Shown piece after piece: positions 9,959 through 19,774 of a DNA stretch of 64,000 bases; position 1 is the first letter of the stretch; each line of letters opens with the position of its first letter. Both the position numbers and the translations under genes were made by a program. The notes under the pieces were generated by a model, which was given only the letters and a program-made list of their open reading frames with translations, made no database searches and had not been told where the DNA came from. Source of the DNA: Zasmidium citrigriseum (Eukaryota > Ascomycota > Dothideomycetes > Mycosphaerellales > Mycosphaerellaceae); the NCBI GenBank assembly GCA_002786025.1, contig NHNW01000005.1:186001-250000 (forward strand). The letters are read 5' to 3'.

Positions 9959-10802
9959 CTAGTCCTCCAACTTTGGGACATAACGCTCGACGAAGCTGCA
10001 CATGTCTCGCAGCACTGGACCGCTGAGTGTATGACCGAGGCCCTCATACTCATGTACCTCCATGTGGTCCTTCCCAACGCCCAGAGCATCCAACTTCTTC
10101 AGAGTCTGCTGCCAAATTCTGTTGGGAATCATCTGGTCCGCCTGGCCTCGTGCCAGGAAGATCGGCACATCGCCGTGACCAACCGGCAGACTTGCATGAG
10201 CACGCATGTTTTCGATCTTTGTGCCTCCCGCCAAAGGCAAGTATCCCATCAGACCGACGATACCACCTAGTCTGCCTGCATACTTGCTACTCGTCAAGTC
10301 CAGCAAGAGTGCCAGCGCACAACCCTGGCTGAAACCACCAAGCACAATCCGCTGCGGTGGAATGCCTTTGTTCGTGCAGGCGTCGATGAGCGTCTCGAGG
10401 TAGGCGATCGATTTCCTCAGGCCCGCCTCATCTTCTTCCGGTGCGAGTTCTGGTCGGTCGGGCGGGTACGAGGAGAATGAATTCGGCGTGTACCAAGCCG
10501 TGGTCTGGGCATCTCTCGATTCCTGCGCGTTCGGAATGATCCAGTTCATGTAAGTGAGCTTGTGGTTCTTCTGGAACTGATCTGCCACATCTGCAACCCA
10601 TAAACAGTCAGTCTTGTTCTGGCGGTGAGTGATCCGGACTGAGCTCACCTTCCAGCCCTTCCGCACTGTCACCGAGGCCATGAACGAGGATGAAGGCGGC
10701 ACTGTGCCCTGGATCTGAGCATTGCTTCTCTGCTGGCTTAAAGATTGGATCTTCGCGTTTGGGATCGGTGGGAAGGGTCATGCGTCTTTGTCTGGTCGCC
10801 AT
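9959..10802 (-). CDS. Acyl-protein thioesterase 1 (alpha/beta hydrolase)
   Basis: Exons 10802-10649 and 10590-9959 (intron 58 nt, GTGAGC...TTGCAG); 261 aa. It has the alpha/beta hydrolase fold of the carboxylesterase-2 family: FILVHGLGDSAEG near the N-terminus, nucleophile elbow LGGFSQGCALAL, acid in LARGQADQMIPN, and histidine in EYEGLGHTLSG. APT1 removes palmitate from cytosolic faces of S-acylated proteins such as G-protein alpha subunits and Ras, and can act on lysophospholipids. Length is slightly above the ~230 aa norm owing to ~20 extra N-terminal residues. ATG 10802 is the best start; an open frame continues upstream but without family similarity. Confidence 0.9.
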
Positions 10803-11401
10803 GGTGTTGTGTCGCGTGCGCAGTGGGAGGACGAGAGGTAGATGTGGAGGGGTTGAGCGGGGTCGCTGAGGGATATCCAAGGCTTCAACAAAGATCGAGA
10901 ATCGAAGATGTCGAGCAAACAGATCAGGGCTTTGGTCGTTTGTAGGGAGATAGGAGAGAAGAAAACTTGAGAAGAAGAAACAGTCCGCAAGGTTTGCTTT
11001 ACCCAAGGCTCAAGTCTTCCTGCGTGGGAAAGTCTATTTGTCTCTGTGAGCTTAATTGCCGCGAAGCTCCTCAGTCAAGCCGTATGCAACTTGACCTATG
11101 ATGGAGCCATCGCCCCACCTAGAGAGACAATTGTCTTGAACTTGTCGGAGTGATTCGGGATGTGTATGGACATGGCGGTTACAGAAGGCTCAGGATGATG
11201 TAGAGAGTGACGTTTTTTTGCTGTGGCTCTGGCTGTTTCCTCGGGACAGGGTCTTGCTGTGGCTGGAATTCCTTCACATGCATCTCACTTTCAACCACAA
11301 CGCCTCTCGTTTTCCGCCTCTTCGCCGATATCTCGGCCCAATCCAATCCACCATCAAACGCCGCCATCGCGATAACGTTCCTCACGCAAACACACGCGAC
11401 G
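10803..11401. other. Divergent intergenic region, APT1 / Swc6
   Basis: About 600 bp between divergent starts. An in-frame extension of the Swc6 gene reaches back to 11207 but its translation is not conserved-looking. Nothing else is recognisable. Confidence 0.45.
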
Positions 11402-12232
11402 ATGGCATCAACCCTCCGCTTCCGCACCCCGCACATCGAAGACCTCCCCACCACACAAACAAAAGCCCAAACGCCCGGTTTCGCCTGGGTCGCCGTCAGC
11501 GGCGCCGACCCCTCCAAGAACTGGGGCACGACGAACCGCAAACGCGCGCGGAATTCGGGTGTTGGGGGACAGAGTGATGAGGCGCTGAGTGCGAGGCAGA
11601 GTCGGGAGGTTGAGAGGAAGGTGCGGGAGTTGAATGGTGATGGGGTTGGGGGGAGGGAGGTTGTTGTGAAGGTGGGGAATGGACGGACGGGGAAGACGAA
11701 GAAGATTCTGGGGAGTGGGAAGGTTTTTGCGCATTATCTTGATGATGAGGAGGCGGAGATTGCGAGGACTGGGGGACGGGGGGTGGAGGAGAGTGTGGGA
11801 GTGGGGAGTGTACAGAGGGCGAGTAAGACGCCTATTGCGAGGCGGAAACCGAGCGCCTTGCAAAGAGAAGGGAGCAGTATAGGCGGTTCTCCTGCCCCGT
11901 CTCTCTTGCGCGAGGCCTCGTCTGCTACGGCTCCGGATGCTATGGACCTCACACTCGACAACCCTCAACCCGAACTTCCCGCCGACGACGACACCGACCT
12001 CCCACCACTCCCAACTCAATCCGAACTCGACGCGCTCCTCAACGCCCCTCCTCTCACCTACAACCAGGCTCGATCCGCGCCTCCACCGCCTGGAGCTCCT
12101 CCCGCGAGGAAGTTTTGCGAGATTTGTGGTTTTTGGGGACGGGTTAGGTGTATGAAGTGTGGGAATTGGACTTGTAGTGTGGTTTGTAAGGATGCGCATG
12201 ATGAGAATAAGTGTTTGAAGTTTTATGCTTGA
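11402..12232 (+). CDS. SWR1 chromatin-remodelling complex subunit Swc6/Vps71 (HIT zinc finger)
   Basis: A single exon of 276 aa from ATG 11402. The diagnostic part is the last 40 residues, a HIT-type zinc finger: FCEICGFWGRVRCMKCGNW then CSVVCKDAHDENKCLKFYA, ending the protein, as in Vps71/Swc6 and human ZNHIT1. The rest is charged and low-complexity with a Pro-rich linker. Swc6 tethers Arp6 to SWR1, which exchanges H2A-H2B for H2A.Z-H2B. The coding strand is C-rich for the first ~170 nt, G-rich in the middle, C-rich again, then G-rich at the end. Confidence 0.88.
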   Translation: MASTLRFRTPHIEDLPTTQTKAQTPGFAWVAVSGADPSKNWGTTNRKRARNSGVGGQSDEALSARQSREVERKVRELNGDGVGGREVVVKVGNGRTGKTKKILGSGKVFAHYLDDEEAEIARTGGRGVEESVGVGSVQRASKTPIARRKPSALQREGSSIGGSPAPSLLREASSATAPDAMDLTLDNPQPELPADDDTDLPPLPTQSELDALLNAPPLTYNQARSAPPPPGAPPARKFCEICGFWGRVRCMKCGNWTCSVVCKDAHDENKCLKFYA

Positions 12233-12554
12233 GGATGAAGAGGGGTGGAGAGGAGAGGAAAGAGGGAGAAAGGGAGGAGTTGCGTTGATATTTGAGATAC
12301 CCCATGATGCATTTCTTATCCAAGACTCGGCCAAGCTCTCTGGCTCATGAGGTTTTCATTCATTAAGCACGGGAAAGGCGAGCTTTTGGTGTATTGGAAA
12401 GACAGCAAGACTAACTTTGCTCTCAGATCCGACAGCCTGGCTCGACCCACGATATCTCAGACTCGGAACCACTTCTCGCCCTGCAATAACCCACCAAGAA
12501 TTGATATTGGCACTCCCCAATTTTCAATATTCCGCAGAAGTGATCAACTCAACC
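12233..12554. other. Intergenic spacer
   Basis: 322 bp between two plus-strand genes. The downstream frame is open back to 12417, but the first ATG with a good context (aaccATGacg) is 12555. Confidence 0.4.
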
Positions 12555-13640
12555 ATGACGCCCGCAGAATACCAACGAGCCCAACGCAAGCTCTTCCGCT
12601 ACGGCGAGCGCTTCGACTTCTACGTGGAACATAACCTGCCACCCTCTCTCCTCAGGACAAAATCCGGAGCGATCGCGAAACGGCAGCCTGAGTTTCGACC
12701 GCGCTCGAAGGCCTATTATCAAGCACAGTGCTCCTTCCGCGGTCTCAAAACGACTGGGTCTGTCGACGACTTGCAGAAGCTTTTGAAGAGGCGTGATCCT
12801 GCTCGAGATTCGATGATCAAGAATGAACTCGCCGCTATCGAGACGCAGGTTGGTAAATACCTGGCGAAGGAGCGCCGCAAGTCAGAGGCAAGGGAGAAGG
12901 CTACTGCGAAGTCTCACAATCGCAAACTTGTAGCCGCAGCGAAGAAGCAGTCTGACTGGGACATTACCGGCTCATGGGAAGTCGAGTGTGATAATTTGGC
13001 GCAGTACTTCCCTGGGCCAAAGGTCAAGCTCACGATGGAAATCTGGAAGGACGATTTCAGCTTTGAGGATATCCGTGACGAGGCCCACGGAGGCTGGGAC
13101 CATGATGATGGAATGGAGGACGGTGAGGAAGATTGGGAGGAGGCCCATGACAACGATGGAGCAGAAGAGGAGGATGATGAGGGCGAGGACTCTGTACCTG
13201 AGTCCGCCGAGCAGGCCACCCTGCGCCGCAACGACAAGAATATGCCCCGCTTCCACGCCTCTTTCTCCTTTAATGTCCTTGAGGGACACATGCGCATCTA
13301 CCCCTCGACCTACTGCAAACTGACCAAGGGGCCCTTCCGCGTCGGGAAGACGCCCACGTTCGAGTACGTCTATCGTTGTCGAGAGACTGGTGAGGGTACG
13401 ATCGAGACGGTTGCGGATCGCCTCGCTCCTGAGACGCTCGTCTTTGGGGATAGCGGGTTGACGTTTGAGGGGACGTTTACGGGGCCGAGTGTTGGGGAGG
13501 GGTTGGGGATCCGAGGGAGGAAGGTCGAGGGTGGAGGCGCCGGGGTGTGGAGTAGTAAAGGGGCTTGGAGGGGGCTTTCGGAGAGGGTTTATGATAGGGA
13601 GGAGAAGGAGAGGTGGGGTGGAGGGAGAGGGTGGTGGTGA
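12555..13640 (+). CDS. Uncharacterised fungal protein with SAP-like motif and acidic stretch
   Basis: A single exon of 361 aa. I do not recognise a named family. Residues 1-100 are basic and contain a SAP-like motif (FRGLKTTGSVDDLQKLLKRR near 60-85); a lysine/alanine-rich coiled region follows, then WDITGSWEVECDNLAQYF and a strongly acidic segment (residues ~175-220) between two halves of a probably beta-rich domain (MEIWKDDFSFEDIRDEA and MPRFHASFSFNVLEGHMRIY). The C-terminus is Gly-rich. A SAP motif often binds DNA in chromatin proteins, so a nuclear role is a weak inference. No signal peptide or membrane segment. Confidence 0.65.
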   Translation: MTPAEYQRAQRKLFRYGERFDFYVEHNLPPSLLRTKSGAIAKRQPEFRPRSKAYYQAQCSFRGLKTTGSVDDLQKLLKRRDPARDSMIKNELAAIETQVGKYLAKERRKSEAREKATAKSHNRKLVAAAKKQSDWDITGSWEVECDNLAQYFPGPKVKLTMEIWKDDFSFEDIRDEAHGGWDHDDGMEDGEEDWEEAHDNDGAEEEDDEGEDSVPESAEQATLRRNDKNMPRFHASFSFNVLEGHMRIYPSTYCKLTKGPFRVGKTPTFEYVYRCRETGEGTIETVADRLAPETLVFGDSGLTFEGTFTGPSVGEGLGIRGRKVEGGGAGVWSSKGAWRGLSERVYDREEKERWGGGRGWW

Positions 13641-14129
13641 TTGAGGTGACGCTGTCTCTTACTGGCAGGGAGATGTGTGGAATGTCGTTAGTCTTGGACA
13701 TGACGAAGTTGGAAGTTCTCAGGCTGTCGGGATTGCGAGTCGCACACAGCCTTGTCTTCGTTGCTCAAGGCGACTTCACTCACAACCTCAATGCACATGT
13801 CTACTAGCCGTACTTCTCTGAGAAAGACTCTTGAGCTTCAATGAGATTTACGGCTAACCAGATAACCTCTCCCGCCGTCTCGGCCAAGCAGGCGGCCGAT
13901 CGGGCGAGCTATAGAGCTCTCAATCTTGACTCCGGCAGAAGGATCCGGGCAGCTTGAAGGTTCGAGAGTATACAAGACATATATGTACTTCGATACTCGC
14001 TTCTTTACTAAGGTCGAAATACAAGCATCAGGCTGTACTATCTTCATCTCCCTTACTCACTCACTCACTCACCCCACCAACTCCCAGTCCCTGCTTCTAC
14101 ACGTCAGCACTCCATCCTAGCTACCCATC
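13641..14129. other. Intergenic region with short ACTC repeat
   Basis: 489 bp between two plus-strand genes. A tetranucleotide run (ACTC, four copies plus two bases) lies at 14055-14072, within the presumed 5' leader of the aldolase gene. No gene is seen. Confidence 0.45.
14055..14072 (+). repeat. (ACTC)n microsatellite in a 5' leader
   Basis: Four and a half perfect units about 60 bp upstream of the aldolase start codon. Pyrimidine-rich leaders are common in fungi; no function is implied. Confidence 0.7.
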
Positions 14130-15055
14130 ATGACAACCCACCCCCCACCAACCCGCCTCCACACCTCCCTCCGCCGCTCCGCCTCCTCTGGCGCCCCCTC
14201 CATAGGCCAATGGCTCGAATTCCCCGGCCACACCCTCGCCCGCACCGTAGCCTCCCTCCCCGGCGTCGACTGGGTCCTAATCGACTGCGAACACGGCAAC
14301 ATCGACGACGCCGCAATGTATCTCTCCGTCGCAGCGGTCGTCCAAGCGGGTAGTAGTCCCATCGTAAGGATTGCCGGGAGTGAGAATTGGATGGTCAAGA
14401 GGGCTTTGGATGCGGGGGCGCATGGGATTATGGTGCCGATGGTTGAGACGGTTGTAAGTTTTCCCCTCCTACCACACCATCACCATCTTGACATCCTTTT
14501 CCAGGAACAAGCCACGTCTCTTGCTCGTTTCGCGCATTATCCCAATGCTTCTTTTCCAACGGGGACACGAGGCTGTGGCGGGCTTTTTGCGCCTCCGAAT
14601 TTTTCGCTTTCGCAACAGGAGTACCTCCGACACGCCAACTCCCTCGTCACAGTAATAGTCCAAATCGAAACCCGTCTTGGAGTCCAAAACGCAGCCGAAA
14701 TCGCAGCCGTGGACGGTATCGACGCCCTCGTAAGCCCCCATTTCCCCTCCCCCTTCCCTTCCTCCTAACAAATTCGTCCCAGTTCATCGGCCCCAACGAC
14801 CTCGCCTCCTCCCTCGGGCACTTCGCCTTCGACCACCCCTCCATCCCGGAAGTCCAAGAAGCCAGCGCCAAAGTCCTCGAGGCAGCTAAGGCGGCGGGGA
14901 AGTTCGCGGGGTACTTTTCGCTAGGCGCGGACGATGCTGCGAGGAGGTTGAAGCAGGGGTGGCATTTTGTTAACTGTGGGGCGGATTTGATTGCGTTGAC
15001 GGCTTGGATGGGTGGGGAGATGGAGAGGTTGAGGGGGTTGGTGAAGGAGTCGTAG
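14130..15055 (+). CDS. HpcH/HpaI-family aldolase (2-oxo-acid aldolase)
   Basis: Exons 14130-14453, 14505-14729 and 14783-15055 (introns 51 and 53 nt, both GTAAG...CAG); 273 aa. It shows the family landmarks: GQWLEFPGHTLARTVASL, the acid/His pair in VLIDCEHGNID, GAHGIMVPMVET at the first splice site, VIVQIETRLGVQNAAEIA (metal-ligand Glu) and FIGPNDLASSLG (metal-ligand Asp) just after the second. These class II aldolases use a divalent metal and cleave 4-hydroxy-2-oxo acids to pyruvate or a related oxo-acid plus an aldehyde. The fungal substrate cannot be read from sequence; 4-hydroxy-2-oxoheptanedioate or 2-keto-3-deoxy sugar acids are typical. No targeting signal is evident and no pathway partner is adjacent. 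Confidence 0.9.
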
Positions 15056-15278
15056 GCTGTATGAGGTTGGCCGATCGATGGTGATCCGAAGAGCATCGTT
15101 GTTAGGCCACGAATCTCTGGTCTTCGTAGATCAGTAGCACATTGAAAAGGAACATCCGGGAGGATGGCCTGCTGAAGATATTCCCATTTGCTAGGTCTGC
15201 TAGGTATCTCACTGCTCTCATCCCATCATCAATCATACACGCTCATGGAACCCACAACCCATGGATATCTCACGCTCT

Positions 15279-16286
15279 TTAAAACAACAAATCACCCAGC
15301 AACAAGCCACCGAGAAGTCCACCACCAACACCCGCCGCAAGCGGAAGACCCATTCCGCCACCAGGTCGTCCATACGGTCCCTGCGGCCGAATATACCTCG
15401 CATTCGGCGTAGTATAAATCCCCGGCCCACCACCCGGTCCCCGATACGGGCTATACCCATACCCACCTCCTCCATACCCATACCCCGGCCTTCCATACCC
15501 ATACTGCGGCGGCGCCGGCGGCTCAATATACACATCCTTCCCATCGCGATCCTTCCCCAGATACTGCGGCTGGCCCGTCTGCATCGCCTGCGCCATCGCC
15601 TGTCGCATGCGCAAGTGTTGTTCGTACATTTTCTGTTCTTGCTCCGCGCGTTGTTTCCGCTCTTGTACGCGCTCTTCGTGCGTCATGCCGGTGAGTTTGT
15701 CTTTGAGCTTGCGGCCGAAGGTGCGGTCGGGGTTTTTGCCTTTGTCGTTGGGGCGGGGTGGGAGTTCGGCGGAGGTGGATGAGGTGGCTTGGTGGTGGTC
15801 ATCATCGTCGTCTGAGTGGGCGTGGATTATGTCTTCTTTGGATGGCGAAGACTTGCCTTTGTTGAGGGTGTCCTGTTCTATTCGTTCCCGCTCTTCTGGG
15901 GAGAGCGTGCTGAGGTATTCCTGGTGGGTGTTAGTAGTCGCTCTCGATGATTTGTGGTTGGATGGACGTACTTCGTCGTCGTAGGGATGTATCCATTGGC
16001 TCTTGGGCGGATCCTTGGTTGTATCCACAAAGAATTGATGGTGATTCTGAGGATCGTATGATCTCACCCAGCCCGTTGGCAGATCTCGAGCCTCATCCTC
16101 CATAGACTTTCGATATGCCGCCGGTATGCCATTCTTGCCACCTGATGATGCGCCTGGTACATTCAAGTGTGATCCTGTCGTATTGCTCGAGCTCGCGCCT
16201 GCTGCCGGTCTCGAAGAACTGCTGCTTGAACCGGTAGCTTGTGCATATGAAGGTGGCGCCTCCTGGGGAATCTCGTTGGAAGCCAT
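15279..16286 (-). CDS. WW-domain protein with PPxY motif and glycine-zipper tail
   Basis: Exons 16286-15972 and 15920-15279; 318 aa. The 51-nt intron 15971-15921 (GTACGT...CTACTAAC...CAG) is in frame, so an unspliced reading looks longer. One WW domain lies near residues 65-105 (DLPTGWVRSYDPQNHHQFF, SQWIHP). The N-terminus carries PPSY (residues 11-14), itself a WW ligand. The middle is charged with EERER/KQRAEQEQK helices, followed by a Tyr/Gly/Pro-rich stretch and a C-terminal Gly/Leu zipper (AAGVGGGLLGGLLLGDLLF) that could insert in or dimerise at membranes. Similar fungal proteins are annotated only as WW-domain proteins. Adaptor function in ubiquitin-ligase or trafficking complexes is inference. 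Confidence 0.82.
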   Translation of the reverse strand: MASNEIPQEAPPSYAQATGSSSSSSRPAAGASSSNTTGSHLNVPGASSGGKNGIPAAYRKSMEDEARDLPTGWVRSYDPQNHHQFFVDTTKDPPKSQWIHPYDDEVRPSNHKSSRATTNTHQEYLSTLSPEERERIEQDTLNKGKSSPSKEDIIHAHSDDDDDHHQATSSTSAELPPRPNDKGKNPDRTFGRKLKDKLTGMTHEERVQERKQRAEQEQKMYEQHLRMRQAMAQAMQTGQPQYLGKDRDGKDVYIEPPAPPQYGYGRPGYGYGGGGYGYSPYRGPGGGPGIYTTPNARYIRPQGPYGRPGGGMGLPLAAGVGGGLLGGLLLGDLLF

Positions 16287-17451
16287 GTTGGTGTGCTTTG
16301 GAGGATCTGGAGCTCAAGCAGGGGATGAAGGATTTAAAGCTCGAGCAGGAGGCAGTGAAGGCAGTAGGTAGAAAGAGAAAGAAACAGAGTGGCGTTGTGG
16401 CAGCGACGGTGATGGTTGCGTATTGAAGTCGAGAGCTCTGCTGATTCCAAGCGCATGACGTCTGCACCGCCTCAGCCGGCTTCTTTGTCTTCCGACTTCA
16501 CCTCACTTCCTCCTCTCCAGAACACAAATCATCGTTCAACTGGAACATAAGGAACATTTCAGCGACAAGATAGGCAACCGGTCACCTTGTCATAAGCACA
16601 GAATGCCCGACTTAGGCACCGCATTCTCGACGAGTTCACGTTACAGCCTGATGGCCGCGATCGACTCAAAACCGATCGATATGTCGCATCGGTGTTTTGC
16701 TCGTCCCGGATGCGAGCAATACCGGTCCTGGTACGAGGTACGGGCGTAGAAAGTCTCGCTCAGTCATTGATGACTTCGAGGAAGCCAGTCGGCCAGCCGG
16801 GAAATTTGTACCCCTCGAAACAGCCTGCTCCCTGACCTTGCTCCAGGATGTTGAACTCAATAGCCTTGCCAAGCTCGTACGTCGTGGGAATAAGAGTACG
16901 ACTTCGCATGTTCGCGGAATTGCCAGAGGATGTCTCAATGGGAATTAAAAGAACGTAAGTTCGTTTGTGTGGTCCATGGGAGGGTGTAGGAACGTCGATC
17001 AACAACCACGACACATTCCCTTCGAAACACGATCAAAATCGCACTCCAGACGTCAAACAGGCACAAAGCTTATCCCCACTTCATGATACCGCATCAGTAT
17101 CCGAGGCTGCCGAGTAACTCTACCAGGACATCGTGGCCTCGCACCCTCTCCCACACTTCGCGCATCCCGAACGAAGCATCCAGCCCGCCAAGTTTACGTT
17201 TCGGAATGCGCGTGTACACTGACTCCGACCTCACTCTCTTTCCAAGGTCACAGCGAGGACGGCAGCGTATGCTTTTTGACGTTGGGCTGCCATCGTACTT
17301 CGTCTCGTGCAGCTGTCATTTGTGACAATGTGATGGGCAGTGAGAGGACTTTCACTTGCGCGAGCGACTTCCACGTTGACAAGTCTTCCGCAACATCGCC
17401 GTTATTTGAGCCATTGCTCATCGCCATCGAAGATTGGCCGCCGCCTGGAGA
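16287..17451. other. Divergent intergenic region with a possible short gene or remnant
   Basis: 1.17 kb between the WW-domain gene and the CFEM receptor. Apart from the coding-looking minus-strand segment at 16760-17014 (listed separately) I see no supported gene. Confidence 0.4.
16760..17014 (-). pseudogene. Coding-looking minus-strand segment, possible terminal exon or gene remnant
   Basis: About 84 codons ending in TGA at 16760-16762. The translation is balanced in composition and reads like a real protein end (HKRTYVLLIPIET, then EGYKFPGWPTGFLEVIND), with third positions favouring C and G. There is no in-frame ATG before residue ~36, the frame is closed by a TGA shortly upstream, and I could not find a convincing 5' exon. 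It may be the last exon of a small gene whose first exon I cannot see, or a decayed copy. Confidence 0.28.
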
Positions 17452-18918
17452 ATGGAGAACAAGCGGCTTTTCAAATTCCTGTTCCTAATCATCGCCCTCA
17501 TGACCGGCCTCACCTCCGCACAGCAGAGCGTCCCAAAAGACCTCCCAGAATGCGCAAAGCCATGCATCAACAAAGCCATCCCATCATCAGGCTGCGGAGA
17601 AACCGACATCTCCTGTCTCTGCACCAACGTCGTCTTCGAAAGAAACACCACCGCCTGCGTGACCCAAAGCTGCAGCGTCATCGACATATTCGGTGAGCCC
17701 AACTCCCACCTCCCCCTTCAGCCCCCATTCTAACACCTCCCAGCGGCCCAAGACTACCACGAAAAAGCCTGCGGTATCCCACCACGCGACAACTCCTCCC
17801 TCACCCTCCGCGTAACCTGGACGCTCTTCACCATCGCCGCCATCTCCATCCTCTTCCGCCTGATATACCGCCACCCCAAAGTCGGCGGCAACGGCTACGG
17901 CCTCGACGACTGGACCATCCTCCTCTGCCTCCTCATCCTCACGCCCCAACAAGCCATCCTCTCCCGCATGCTGACCCTAGGCCTCGGAACGGATATCTGG
18001 AACATCGCTCCACCGCACATCACGACGATTCTGTATTACTTCTGGATCTCGGAGTATTTTTACAATTTCGTCATGTGTTTGGAGAAGATCTCGATTCTTT
18101 TTCTTTATCTGAGGATTTGGAGTGTGATTAGTTCTGATAGTGTTCGGTTCAGGGTTATATGCTTCTGTCTCTTGGGAGTTTTGGTCGCGACGGCGATCAC
18201 AATGGCCATCGTGGTGACTTTTCAATGCACGCCTATATCTTACGCCTGGCACCGCTGGGACGGCGAACACGACGGCCACTGCATCAACACTTCTGCTATG
18301 ATCTACGCCGGCGCGGGCCTCAACATAAGCTACGACATCACGGTTTACTGCCTCCCGATCCCGAAGTTGTTGCAGACGCACATGTCGAAGAAGAAGAAGG
18401 CGGGGATTATTTTTGTGTTTTTGTGTTCTTTGTTTGCGACGGTTTGCAGTATTGTCCGCTTGCAGAGTCTGGTTAAGTTTGGGAATACGGCGAATCCGAC
18501 TTGGTACTACAACGCCCCGGCCCTCTGGAGCGCTATCGAATGTCACGTCACAGCCGTCTGTGCGTGTATGCCCGCCTTCGCAGGAGTCATAAACCGCGCG
18601 TGGAAGAAGACTTTCGGCTCGTACATCACCCGCGTCTGGAGCGGACGCTCTCGATCCGGAGAAAACAGCGGTGGTGGGGGAGGACAGGTTTTGAGTTTGC
18701 CCAGGGTCAGGACGCAGAGGAGTCTTTTTGAGGATGAGGAGGAGGGGTTTGAGTTGAGGGAGACGGCGGCGAGTTTGGGGGAGACGAGGGTTGATAGTGT
18801 GCATGTTTTGCCGAAGGGGGAGGAGGATGGGGAGGTTAGGAGGCCGGGGGAGGTGGTGAAGAAGGAGAGGAGTTGGTTGGAGTTGGAGGAGGGGGATGAG
18901 GGTGGGAATGGTCGTTAA
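17452..18918 (+). CDS. CFEM-domain seven-helix receptor-like membrane protein (PTH11-type)
   Basis: Exons 17452-17692 and 17744-18918 (intron 51 nt, GTGAGC...CCCAG); 471 aa. A signal peptide (residues 1-23) precedes a CFEM module with eight cysteines: ECAKPC, SSGCG, ISCLC, TACVTQSC and, after the intron, EKACG. Seven hydrophobic segments follow, with the conserved GYGLDDWTILLCL after the first helix and GRCIN-like HCINTSAMIYAG near helix 5, the pattern of the fungal rhodopsin-like/PTH11 family. The C-terminal tail is cytosolic, Glu/Gly-rich. PTH11 of Magnaporthe senses surface cues; many members are expressed during plant infection. ATG 17452 gives the proper signal peptide; the frame is open upstream only through non-ATG codons. 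Confidence 0.88.
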
Positions 18919-19774
18919 AGGAGAGATGGCTTGGAGGTTGATTGTATTTCTAGCCGCGGAGTTTGAGTGAGCCACTTTGAATTGAAGTTCAAAGAAGCGG
19001 AATCGAGTGTGTGGATCTTACAGCGTTTTTGTCTGTTGCATTCAACTCAATACATCTGGTCACCGTGGGAGAGATTTGTCTCTATCATGTCTGTCAGCCG
19101 TGACAGCACTTGCATCCCCCTTTTTTACTCCTGAGTGTGCCAGCTAGCCACCTCAAAGTCACTGTTCTCTCTCGCATAAAGTATGATACAACTTGGAGTC
19201 GTAGCCAGTGATCACGCCACGCCACGTTCCGTTCCTATTCGACATAGATTATACGATGACTGCCCTCGTCTGCGCAGTGGCTTGCGTTGAAGGAGGCGAG
19301 GGTGGTCTCGACTTCAGTTGCCGCATAAGAAGCTCTTAAAAAGTACTTCTACATGCACGCGTCTCAGACTCTAATGTCTGAATCCTGCTATCTCTTGCAG
19401 GTGGAGGGGTAGGCTGGGCGTGGGATTGTTGTCTCTCAGCTGATGGATCCTTTCGCCGCCACAGTAGAACTGTAGAGTGACTTCGAAACGCTACAGTGCA
19501 GCTTGTTGAGCCAGTCAACTGCATTATGTTGGAGCGAATCGCGGTCTGGCCACTGGCGGACGTTCCGTCCCTTCGATCCAGCGTGACTGATCCCTTGGGA
19601 TCGGAGCAGAGGCTTCATGACATGGTGAAGAGCATTGTCTCAATCTGGAAATGTGGATCATGCTCTTTTGTGAAAGTGGAAAAGACTGTATGGCTCCACC
19701 ACAAAAGCAATGGCGTATCAATCCGTGACTCAGACGATATCACCAGAATTTCCAGACTCTCTCTACTTCTCAAG
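18919..19774. other. Convergent intergenic region
   Basis: About 0.86 kb between the 3' ends of the CFEM receptor and the 10-exon orphan. Open frames (for example plus 19496-19837) overlap the 3' end of the orphan antisense and show no family resemblance. No gene called. Confidence 0.45.
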
